A DNA stretch of 64,000 bases from Clostridiales bacterium (GTDB lineage Bacteria; Bacillota; Clostridia; Oscillospirales; CAG-272). The position numbers and the translations under genes were made by a program. Where the stretch lies: positions 62,001-126,000 of the forward strand of contig JAAZIU010000013.1 of assembly GCA_012800735.1 (NCBI GenBank). Reading direction: 5' to 3'. A model generated the notes under the pieces. It did not search any database. It was given only the letters and a program-made list of their open reading frames with translations, and was not told where the DNA came from. Position 1 is the first letter of the stretch; each line of letters begins with the position of its first letter. Below, piece by piece: positions 36,532 through 44,704 of the stretch.

Positions 36532-38205
36532 TTATACCACCAGATTGGCCTTTTTCAGCAAAGCGTAAATTTTTTTGCCCTTAGGCATCAATTCGAGTTC
36601 TTCTTTTGTTATTGTCTTCATGAGGAGTATTGCGACAAAGTATACGACTGCGGCGCAGAAGATGGCGGCGAGCGCCGCGATTCTGCCCGGATGCAAAGCG
36701 TATAGAACGCGATGTATCAACACCGCTGAAACGGCGCAGACAGCGGCGGCGATAAACGGCTTTATAAGCGAAACAAGTATCTTCATCGACATTCCGACAT
36801 GTTTCTTAAGAAAATAGAAATTACAGGCGGCGATAGTAAGATAACAAATAAAGGTTCCTATCGGAGCGCCTTTTATGCCGATCGAATGTTGGCTTACAAG
36901 GACGGCGGATAATATCAGTTTTACCACCGAACCCAGCACCATTGAGATTATCGGTTTTCGCTCAAAGCCGTATGATTGGAGAATTGCGTTTGTTATCGAC
37001 AAAAGACCCACGAACATCGCGGCGGGAGCAAGCAAGGTCAGCAGCGGCGCCGCCTGCTCCGCCGAGGATGCGCGGTAGAACATCTTCAAAATCGGCTCTG
37101 ACATAGCCGCCATTCCGAGCGCGCAGGGAGCTATTATGATAAATACCGCCCGTATCGCAGCCCGCGCCATCTGTTCCGAACCTTCCTTATCGCGGGAGGA
37201 AATCGAAGCCGTCAGGAGCGGGATAAGCGAATAAGAGATAGGATATATTAGTACGGGAGGCAGGTTAAACATCGGGATAGCTTCGGAGGTATAGTTGCCG
37301 TATATCTCAACGGCTTCCGTGTGAATGAAGCCGGCGCTTTCAAGACATCTGACTATTATTGCAGCGTCAAGCAGCGAGGTGAGCGAAGGCATGGAAGCCG
37401 CCAGGGTAATCGGAATCGCAATCACCGCAAGAGAGGTTAAAAGCTGCTTCGGCGACTGCATCGGCATGGAGCTGCTGTGGGGAGTCAGATATTCCGCGTC
37501 ATAAACGGTGTCTTTGAAATCCAGGCGGGAAATAACAAGAAAGACCATGCCGCCGAAGGCGCCTATCGTCAGACCGGAAATAGCCAAAGCCGCAACCGTC
37601 GGCAGGGGAAAGCCGGCTTTTATTCCGTATGCGGCGAACAGGATACCTAAAATCATCTTTCCGAGGGCTTCGATAAGCTGAGAGACGGCGGTCGGGAACA
37701 TATTCTGATAGCCCTGGAAATAACCGCGGATGCTTGAGGAAATGCAGATAAAGAAAAGCGTCGGAGCGATCGCAATAATGCACCAGTCTATCTCCGGAGA
37801 CGCCATCATACGGGCAAACATCCCGGAGCCTATCATCATGATAAGCATTCCGACGAGTCCGATGACAATAAAAAGAATCAGAGATATCCGGAAAATCCGT
37901 CTGACCTCGCGAATATTTCCCTTTGCGCGGCTTTCCGACGTCAGAAGCGAAACCGCAGTCGGCAGTCCCGAAGTTGAAATCTGATAAAACCAGACATAAA
38001 TTACATATGTCAGGTTGAAGTAGCCCATTCCCTCGTCGCCGATAATATTAGTTATCGGTATCTTGAAAAGCAGACCGATTATCTTTATTACGATGTTTGA
38101 AAATGTAAGAATAAGCACGCCGGAGAAAAACAGCTTTTTCTGGCTTGACGCCACGCCTTTTGCATGACGGGCTTTAATTGCCGAAGGGTTTTTGTCAGCC
38201 GTCAT
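36532..38205 (-). CDS. SpoVB/MurJ-like polysaccharide flippase
   Basis: A 557-residue multispan protein (about 14 hydrophobic segments) of the MOP/PST flippase superfamily, closest in motif to SpoVB and YabM (SSIRGYFQGYQNMFPTAVSQ, an early signature). It is likely to flip lipid-linked cell-wall or polysaccharide units. In Bacillus the yabM gene has the same position upstream of mazG (yabN). AGGAGG lies before the ATG. It may serve peptidoglycan or surface polymers; with other spore genes absent here, a spore role is not assured. Confidence 0.87.
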   Translation of the reverse strand: MTADKNPSAIKARHAKGVASSQKKLFFSGVLILTFSNIVIKIIGLLFKIPITNIIGDEGMGYFNLTYVIYVWFYQISTSGLPTAVSLLTSESRAKGNIREVRRIFRISLILFIVIGLVGMLIMMIGSGMFARMMASPEIDWCIIAIAPTLFFICISSSIRGYFQGYQNMFPTAVSQLIEALGKMILGILFAAYGIKAGFPLPTVAALAISGLTIGAFGGMVFLVISRLDFKDTVYDAEYLTPHSSSMPMQSPKQLLTSLAVIAIPITLAASMPSLTSLLDAAIIVRCLESAGFIHTEAVEIYGNYTSEAIPMFNLPPVLIYPISYSLIPLLTASISSRDKEGSEQMARAAIRAVFIIIAPCALGMAAMSEPILKMFYRASSAEQAAPLLTLLAPAAMFVGLLSITNAILQSYGFERKPIISMVLGSVVKLILSAVLVSQHSIGIKGAPIGTFICYLTIAACNFYFLKKHVGMSMKILVSLIKPFIAAAVCAVSAVLIHRVLYALHPGRIAALAAIFCAAVVYFVAILLMKTITKEELELMPKGKKIYALLKKANLVV

Positions 38206-38218
38206 AAACGTTTCCTCC

Positions 38219-39496
38219 TCATTTGAAATAATCTTCGGATATCTTCTTCATATCAGCCTTTATCCGCTCAATATCGATTTTTGTAAATTCGCCGTTTTCG
38301 TAAAGTATCTCGCCGTCGCAGACGGTCATCCGAACATCCGAGCTGTTTGCGCTGTATACCGCGGTGTAGGCCGGATCAAACGACGGAATATTGTTCAGGG
38401 TGTCTGTGTCGATGAGGATCAGATCAGCTTTATTTCCCTCCGCGATAACTCCGCAGCCGTCGCGGCGCTGCGCCGAGGCTCCGTTTTCCGTCGCCATTTT
38501 TATGACAGTCTCGGCGCTTATGATATCGGCGCGGCGGGCGGCGCCTTTATGAAGGATTGCCGCGACATACATTTCTTTCATTATGTCAAGGGTGTTGTTC
38601 GACGCGGCGCCGTCGGTGCCAAGCGCGACATTTACGCCTGAATCGAGGAATTTATTCAGCGGCGCTATTCCGGAACCTAATTTGAGATTCGACACCGGAT
38701 TGTGCGCGACGGTTACGCCGGTGTTTTTGAATATTTCTATATCTCCGTCCGTTACAAAGACGCAATGCGCCGCGACGGTTGGATTATCAAAAACTCCGCA
38801 GAAGCGCATAAACTCCGCCGGAGTCATATTATGCCGTTCAAGACAGGCTTTATGCTCGTCTTCGGTTTCCGAAAGATGGATATGCATCACCGCGCCGCGG
38901 CTTTTGGCTTCTCCCGCAAGATGGCAGCACATCCGCTCGGTGTTGGTATACTCGGCGTGGAGCGAGAGGTCGACTCGGAGGCGGCCGCTGCCTTCGCCGT
39001 TATATTCATCGTAAAGCCTTAAGGCTTCCTTAACTCTGTCGTCTTTGGCGGGGTCGGATTCGGGGTCGAAACTGACGATGCTCCTTGAGATATTCGCTTT
39101 CATTCCGCTTTCAAGGACGGCTTTTGCCGTCTCATCACAGAAAAAGTACATGTCGGAAAAGGAGACGATGCCGTTTTTTATCATCTCGGCGCAGGCAAAC
39201 TTTGAGGCGACATATACCCTCTCCGGAGTCAGAAGCTCTTCGGCGGGAAAAATCCGCTCGTTGAGCCAGCGGGAGAGCGGTAGTTCCTCGCCGTAACCGC
39301 GGAAAAGGGTCATCGCGGCATGGGTATGAAGGTTATAAAGCCCGGGCAGCATAAGGCGGTTTTTTCCGCTTATCACCCGGTCAAACAGTTTATCTGGGCG
39401 CTCGCTGCCGATATATGCGATAAAACCATCCTCGACAGCGACGTATTTTTCTCCGCAGCCGTATACATACGGTCGGTCAAATAACAGCTTTGGCAT
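38219..39496 (-). CDS. SAH/MTA deaminase-type amidohydrolase
   Basis: A 425-residue metal-dependent deaminase of the MtaD/SAH deaminase branch. Metal ligands fit NLHTHAAMTL (HxH near residue 64), VMHIHLSETEDE, and AAHCVFVTDGD, and LGTDGAASNNTLDIM holds the Asp. These enzymes deaminate S-adenosylhomocysteine or methylthioadenosine, or act as guanine/cytosine-type deaminases. I take ATG 39496, five bases after AGGAAG; a GTG seven codons upstream is less likely. It lies 27 bases after a purine nucleoside phosphorylase gene, which suits purine salvage. Confidence 0.83.
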   Translation of the reverse strand: MPKLLFDRPYVYGCGEKYVAVEDGFIAYIGSERPDKLFDRVISGKNRLMLPGLYNLHTHAAMTLFRGYGEELPLSRWLNERIFPAEELLTPERVYVASKFACAEMIKNGIVSFSDMYFFCDETAKAVLESGMKANISRSIVSFDPESDPAKDDRVKEALRLYDEYNGEGSGRLRVDLSLHAEYTNTERMCCHLAGEAKSRGAVMHIHLSETEDEHKACLERHNMTPAEFMRFCGVFDNPTVAAHCVFVTDGDIEIFKNTGVTVAHNPVSNLKLGSGIAPLNKFLDSGVNVALGTDGAASNNTLDIMKEMYVAAILHKGAARRADIISAETVIKMATENGASAQRRDGCGVIAEGNKADLILIDTDTLNNIPSFDPAYTAVYSANSSDVRMTVCDGEILYENGEFTKIDIERIKADMKKISEDYFK

Positions 39497-39523
39497 TTTA
39501 TCTTCCTTTGAAATCACATGAAT

Positions 39524-40360
39524 TCACAGGCTTGCTATGACGCCTTTTATAATTTCCCCGAGTCCTGACGCGGCTTTCGCGCCGGTTCGCAGCACCTCCG
39601 CGTCGTCCGGAACGGCGCCGGAAACTCCGGCCGCCATATTGGTGACGCAGGATATTACAAGCGCCTCAATACCGCAATGCGCCGCCTGAATCACTTCGGC
39701 TACGGTTGACATTCCGACAAGGGTTGCGCCCAAAAGTCCGAGCATACGGATCTCCGCCGGTGTTTCATACTGCGGACCGCTCATATATCCGTAAACGCCG
39801 TTATCGATAAGCGTTACATCAGCATTTTTGGCTGCTTCAAGAGCGAGAGAGGCAAGACGGGAGCTGAAAACCTGCTGCATATCAAAGAAACGCGGACCGA
39901 GTTCTTCGACATTGCGGCCGCGGCAGGGGGTATCCGAGGCGAGTTTTATCTGATCCCTCACAAGTACCAAATCCCCAGGTCGATAAGTCGGCAAAATGCC
40001 TCCGGCGGCGTTTGTGACGATTAGATTCTTGACTCCCAACAACTTGAAGACGCCGACGGGATAAGCCGCCTGCCACATCTCCCAGCCTTCGTACCAGTGG
40101 AAGCGGCCATTCATTATATATGTATTGCGTCCGGCGATTTTGCCGCAGCTAAGCTCGCCTTTCTGATACCATACCGTTGAGACGGGAAATCCCGGAATCT
40201 CGCGATATGGAATAATTTTGGCATCTTCCGCCGCTTTGGCGAAGGCGTCGAGACCGCTGCCTAAAATTACGGCGGTATCGGCTCTCCCGGCTATTGATTC
40301 TATATAATCGGCGCTGGCTTTATAATCTTCAAAGCCGGCGGGGGTCATCATGTCTTTCAT
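39524..40360 (-). CDS. Purine nucleoside phosphorylase
   Basis: A 278-residue phosphorylase that splits inosine and guanosine with phosphate. Class signature features are ILGSGLDAFA near the N-terminus, GRFHWYEGW, the NAAGG loop (VTNAAGGILPTY) and GPQYETPAEIRML, then GMSTVAEVIQAAHCG. It belongs to the trimeric PunA/mammalian type, not the hexameric DeoD type. GAGGAAA precedes the ATG. Next gene is the SAH/MTA deaminase-like enzyme. Confidence 0.93.
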   Translation of the reverse strand: MKDMMTPAGFEDYKASADYIESIAGRADTAVILGSGLDAFAKAAEDAKIIPYREIPGFPVSTVWYQKGELSCGKIAGRNTYIMNGRFHWYEGWEMWQAAYPVGVFKLLGVKNLIVTNAAGGILPTYRPGDLVLVRDQIKLASDTPCRGRNVEELGPRFFDMQQVFSSRLASLALEAAKNADVTLIDNGVYGYMSGPQYETPAEIRMLGLLGATLVGMSTVAEVIQAAHCGIEALVISCVTNMAAGVSGAVPDDAEVLRTGAKAASGLGEIIKGVIASL

Positions 40361-40391
40361 TTCATTTCCTCGATCGGGGTTTTTGCAATTT

Positions 40392-41954
40392 TCAGTCTTC
40401 GGTTTTTTCCGGGTTCAGAAACTCCGTTATCTCGTCGTAATATCGCATAAATTGCGGGGAGTTTTCATCCATCGAAAGATATTCATACGGATATTTCGGC
40501 ATGAATACCCGCTTTATCGGCGGTTTACCCGTTCTTTCCCTTACATGACCGAATCCGGCGATCTTGCCGCCGCGGCTCTGATCTATAAGCTTGGTAACGG
40601 CTCCCGCTCCGGCGGCGAATATACTGTGGATTTCCTCCATGATGTATATATTATATCTGCCCTCGTAACCTTCAAGCGAATAGCCGGTGTTTTCGTAGTT
40701 TCCGACTGTGTTTTTCTGTCGGTACATATAATAAGGCAGATAGCCGGAAGATTCCGATTTGAGCTGAGCGTAATCGACGCATTGGCCTACGTCCCCGCCT
40801 TCTCTGTCGAAAAGCTTTCCGCCCCAGCTGAGAAATTCCGACGAACGCTTTACACAGAAGGTGTGGTAGGTGATGTTCTGGGGTCTTAAATCAAGTATCT
40901 TTTCTACGGTATTTGAAAAATTGTAAAAATTATCTCCCGGCAAACCGCAGATTACATCGGTGTTTATCGTTCTGAAACCGGCTTTTTGCGCCGTCTCATA
41001 CGCTTCATAAAACTGTTTTACCGTATGATTGCGGCCTATTTCCGAAAGAAGATCGTCGGACAGCGTCTGCGGATTTATCGATATGCGGTCGACGCCGTAT
41101 TCGCGAGCAATTCTGAGCTTTTCTTCGGTTATTGTATCCGGTCTGCCCGCTTCAATCGAAAATTCCTCTATATCGTCAAAAACAAAGCAGCGTTTTGCGG
41201 TCTCAAGCAAGGCGTCAAGCTGTCCTGACGTCAAAACGGTCGGGGTCCCGCCGCCTATATAAACGGTGCGTATCCGTAATCCAAACTGATTTATAACGTC
41301 GGAAAGCCGCTTCATGTCGCGGCAGAGACGGCTTACATATTCCGGTATCAGCGACAGCAGTCTCGGTGTTGAATAGGAAACGAAAGAACAATACGCGCAT
41401 CGCGACGGACAAAACGGAACGCTTATATATACAGAACAGCTGCGGCTCTGGTCACCCGAGGAACGGAGTATTTCGTGTTCTCGAAAAGCCACGTTGGTTG
41501 CAAGCGCCGCTTTTTTCGGATTGACAAAATATTCCTCGTTCATAAGGGTTCGTATCTTGTCCCGCTCCATGCCCTGCATTATAAATTCGGCGGCGAGCTT
41601 GGATGGTCTGACTCCCGTCAGCATCCCCCACGGCGGCGTATAGCCGAAAAATGCCCGTCCCGCTTCAAAAAAAGCGGTGCCTACCGATATTTTAATGTTT
41701 CTTTCTCTGCCGGCATGTCCTCCGTCAAGCGTGGAGCGGCTGATTTTGCGGGTGGTCTTGCCTTTATAATGAATTTCGACGCGGGCATATGCTTCGTTCT
41801 TTTCTTCGTTTACATCCGACTGGACCTTTACTACCGGGGTATCGGCTGAGGGCTGCTCATCCGGCGGGAACTTCGCGCCGGGGAAGAAAACCATACAAAG
41901 CGTCTGAACGTAGTTTCTGTTAACGCCGGAATTTCCGGTTAACTCAAGGATCAT
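40392..41954 (-). CDS. hemZ: Radical SAM protein HemZ (coproporphyrinogen dehydrogenase-like)
   Basis: A 520-residue radical SAM enzyme. The cluster motif CPSRCAYC gives Cys182, Cys186 and Cys189, followed by GGGTPTV for SAM binding, and the N-terminal GVRPSKL region is typical of HemZ. HemZ is annotated as an oxygen-independent coproporphyrinogen oxidase paralogue; activity is not settled. Its ATG overlaps the dtd stop by four bases (ATGA). No other heme gene is near. Its usual Firmicute partner hisS is not downstream here. Confidence 0.9.
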   Translation of the reverse strand: MILELTGNSGVNRNYVQTLCMVFFPGAKFPPDEQPSADTPVVKVQSDVNEEKNEAYARVEIHYKGKTTRKISRSTLDGGHAGRERNIKISVGTAFFEAGRAFFGYTPPWGMLTGVRPSKLAAEFIMQGMERDKIRTLMNEEYFVNPKKAALATNVAFREHEILRSSGDQSRSCSVYISVPFCPSRCAYCSFVSYSTPRLLSLIPEYVSRLCRDMKRLSDVINQFGLRIRTVYIGGGTPTVLTSGQLDALLETAKRCFVFDDIEEFSIEAGRPDTITEEKLRIAREYGVDRISINPQTLSDDLLSEIGRNHTVKQFYEAYETAQKAGFRTINTDVICGLPGDNFYNFSNTVEKILDLRPQNITYHTFCVKRSSEFLSWGGKLFDREGGDVGQCVDYAQLKSESSGYLPYYMYRQKNTVGNYENTGYSLEGYEGRYNIYIMEEIHSIFAAGAGAVTKLIDQSRGGKIAGFGHVRERTGKPPIKRVFMPKYPYEYLSMDENSPQFMRYYDEITEFLNPEKTED

Positions 41955-42430
41955 CGCGAACTTTCCGCTCCTTTACTTTTAATTTTAAGGTTGTCGGAGT
42001 CAATTATTATGGTTACCGGACCGTCGTTTATCAGCGACACCTTCATATCGGCTCCGAATTCGCCTCGCTCAACGCGCAGTTCGTATTTTTCGAGCTGCTC
42101 CATAAACCGCTTATAAAGTTTCTTTGCTCCCTCCGGACGCATTGCGCCGAAAAAATCCGGTCGGTTTCCGCGCGAGCAATCAGCGCAGAGGGTAAAATTC
42201 GATATGACAAGAACCGAGCCGCCGACATCGGCAAGCGCCAGGTTCATTTTGCCGCCGTCATCTTCAAAAATCCTCAGCCTCGCAACCTTACCCGCAAGGG
42301 CGTCGCATTCGGCTTCGGTGTCCGTCCCCGCTACTCCCAAAAGCACAAGAAAACCAAGACCGATACTGCCGGCGATCTTTCCGTCTATTTCAACGGAAGC
42401 CTTTTTAACCCTCTGTATTACTGCCTTCAT
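41951..42430 (-). CDS. dtd: D-aminoacyl-tRNA deacylase
   Basis: A 159-residue enzyme that removes D-amino acids and glycine from mischarged tRNA. The catalytic motif is VLVISNFTLCADCSRGNRPDF (here with L-C where most have L-Y) and the C-terminal cross-subunit loop is NDGPVTI. Its start overlaps the end of relA by 26 bases and its stop overlaps hemZ, so all three are coupled, as in other Firmicutes. Confidence 0.93.
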   Translation of the reverse strand: MKAVIQRVKKASVEIDGKIAGSIGLGFLVLLGVAGTDTEAECDALAGKVARLRIFEDDGGKMNLALADVGGSVLVISNFTLCADCSRGNRPDFFGAMRPEGAKKLYKRFMEQLEKYELRVERGEFGADMKVSLINDGPVTIIIDSDNLKIKSKGAESSR

Positions 42431-44648
42431 TTTTTCTCCCGCTCATGGTTCTTGTCACTTCATAAACTCCCGAAATCGACTTGATTCGGTTAACTATATT
42501 TGTTGCGTTCGAGACGTCTCTCACGCTTAAAGCGATGTCTATCCGCACATTGCCGTCGTTTGTTTTCGGCATATTTATACCCGAAATCGCTACCTTCATC
42601 TCTTCAAGCAATGTCGCTACCTTCGCAAGAAGGGCTGTGCTGTGCTTCGCGTTTATCTGAAGCGTAACCGTGTACCAATCCGGCTTCATCGATGCGTCCC
42701 AACTGACGGAAACGAAACGTTCCGCAGCGTCCGGCGCCTGACGGTTCTGTTTCAGGTTCGGGCAACTCACATTATGAACACTCAGACCGTGACCTTTAGT
42801 CATGAAACCGACGATCGGATCGCCGGGTATCGGATTGCAGCAGCGGGCGATTTTCACCTCAATAGAGCCGCCGCCCTCAATTCCGTTGACAATAATTCCG
42901 CTTCTTGACTTCTGCGGCTTCGGCTTAGTCGGAAATTGAGGTATAAGGGTCGACTGATCGACTCCCGATTTGATGTATTTGTCGTATTCGTCGCGGATCT
43001 TCGCGCTGAGCCTGGTGCCGGATATTCCGCCGTAGCCGACGGCATTGTAAAGATCGTCGATCGAACCGTTAACTCCGAGGCGCTTTGCTACCTTAGTTAA
43101 GATTTCCGTGCGCTGGGGCTCGGTCAGAATATAGTTGAAACGGCGGAAAACCTTGTCGATCTCACCTTTGCCTATGATTATATTATCAGGGCGAGCTTCC
43201 TTTTTGAACCACTGCCGGATCTTTGTCCGCGCTTCGCCTGTTTTTACTATTTTCAGCCAATCGCGGCTGGGACCTTTTGAACTTTGCGATGTCAGAATCT
43301 CGACTATCTCGCCGTTTTTTACGACACGGTCGATGGGAACTATGTTGCCGTTGATCTTCGCTCCGACCATCCGGTTGCCAATCTGAGAGTGGATGGCGTA
43401 AGCGAAGTCAATTACCGTCGAGCCTGCAGGCAAGGGGATTACGTCACTCTTCGGCGTGAAAACAAAGACCTCGTCCTGGAAGATATCAACTTTAAGCGCG
43501 TTGATGAATTCATCCGGATCGCGGGTCTCGCTTTCGTTTTCGACAAGTTTGGAAATCCATTCAAGCTTCTTGTCTACGACATCTCTGGCATTTTCGCCGG
43601 ATTTGTATTTCCAATGCGCTGCAATACCGTATTCGGCTATCTGCTGCATCTCCCATGTACGGATTTGCACCTCAAAAGGAATACCGTCCCGGCCGATGAC
43701 GGTGGTATGCAATGACCGGTAGTTATTTGCCTTCGGAGTCGAGATATAGTCTTTGAAGCGTCCCGGCATGAATTTGAACATATCGTGTATCGCGCCCAAA
43801 ACAATATAACATTCCGGCTCGGCGTCGACTATTATGCGGAGGGCGTAAAAATCGTATATCTCATCAAAGCTTTTATTCTGGACATACATCTTGCGGTAGA
43901 TTGAATATACCGTTTTAACCCTTCCCTCCAGAGAAAACTTTATGCCGTGTTCGGTCAGCTTATCGGCGATGGAAAGGCGAGCTTTTTCAAGGAAATCGCG
44001 GTTTTTGCCGTATCGCTTCTCGATATCGCTTTTTATCTCGTTAAAGCCTATCGGATCGAGGTAGGAAAGAGAGAGCATCTCAAGTTCCTGACGGATACGC
44101 TGCATACCGAGCCTGTGCGCCAGAGGAGCGTAAACATGCATCGTTTCAAGCGCGGTCTGACGGCGCTTATGCTCGGTCTTTGCGTCAAGGGTGCGCATAT
44201 TATGCAGCCTGTCGCAAAGCTTTATGAAAATAACGCGGATATCCTTCGACATTGCGAGGAACATCTTGCGCAGATTCTCGACCTGCTGCTCCTCTTTATC
44301 CTCAAACGGTACCGTTACCAGCTTTGTAAGCCCGTCGACAAGAGACGCCACTTCCGAACCGAAGCCTTTTCGAATTTGCTCTATATCTACCTTGCCCTCG
44401 CAGTCTTCGACGGTATCGTGAAGAAGAGCGGCGCAGATTGAATCGGTATCGAGTTCGAGCGAAGCTACAATCTCGGCTACCGCTATTGGATGGTAGATAT
44501 ATTCTTCTCCGCTTTTACGGTATTGTCCCTTATGAAGCTCCGCTGCAAAATCATATGCCTTTCTTATCTTGCCGAGATCGTAATTTTTCCCGGTTCGAAC
44601 AAGCATCTGCAGCAGATTTGAGATTGGGGTGTATTGTTGGTCATTCAT
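42405..44648 (-). CDS. relA: Bifunctional (p)ppGpp synthetase/hydrolase RelA/SpoT
   Basis: A 747-residue Rel enzyme of the stringent response. Order: HD hydrolase domain (HPIAVAEIVASL, ALLHDTVEDC, near residues 45-90), synthetase domain (YDFYALRIIV, near 250-270), TGS domain (VFTPKSDVIPLPAGSTVIDF), helical region with conserved cysteines (IARCCNPIPGDP), and a C-terminal ACT domain. HD and synthetase motifs are both intact. ATG 44648 is preferred over a TTG four codons upstream. The stop overlaps dtd by 26 bases. The usual apt gene between recJ and relA is absent. Confidence 0.95.
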   Translation of the reverse strand: MNDQQYTPISNLLQMLVRTGKNYDLGKIRKAYDFAAELHKGQYRKSGEEYIYHPIAVAEIVASLELDTDSICAALLHDTVEDCEGKVDIEQIRKGFGSEVASLVDGLTKLVTVPFEDKEEQQVENLRKMFLAMSKDIRVIFIKLCDRLHNMRTLDAKTEHKRRQTALETMHVYAPLAHRLGMQRIRQELEMLSLSYLDPIGFNEIKSDIEKRYGKNRDFLEKARLSIADKLTEHGIKFSLEGRVKTVYSIYRKMYVQNKSFDEIYDFYALRIIVDAEPECYIVLGAIHDMFKFMPGRFKDYISTPKANNYRSLHTTVIGRDGIPFEVQIRTWEMQQIAEYGIAAHWKYKSGENARDVVDKKLEWISKLVENESETRDPDEFINALKVDIFQDEVFVFTPKSDVIPLPAGSTVIDFAYAIHSQIGNRMVGAKINGNIVPIDRVVKNGEIVEILTSQSSKGPSRDWLKIVKTGEARTKIRQWFKKEARPDNIIIGKGEIDKVFRRFNYILTEPQRTEILTKVAKRLGVNGSIDDLYNAVGYGGISGTRLSAKIRDEYDKYIKSGVDQSTLIPQFPTKPKPQKSRSGIIVNGIEGGGSIEVKIARCCNPIPGDPIVGFMTKGHGLSVHNVSCPNLKQNRQAPDAAERFVSVSWDASMKPDWYTVTLQINAKHSTALLAKVATLLEEMKVAISGINMPKTNDGNVRIDIALSVRDVSNATNIVNRIKSISGVYEVTRTMSGRKNEGSNTEG

Positions 44649-44704
44649 AAAACTTACCAATTCATACCGGATTGATTCCGGCGGTTAAGCAGGTAAAACA
44701 AACT

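Noticed and set aside
44667-44681. Small inverted repeat CCGGA-TTGAT-TCCGG between recJ and relA
   Set aside because: Five-base stem, no T tract and no conserved operator pattern; could be chance.
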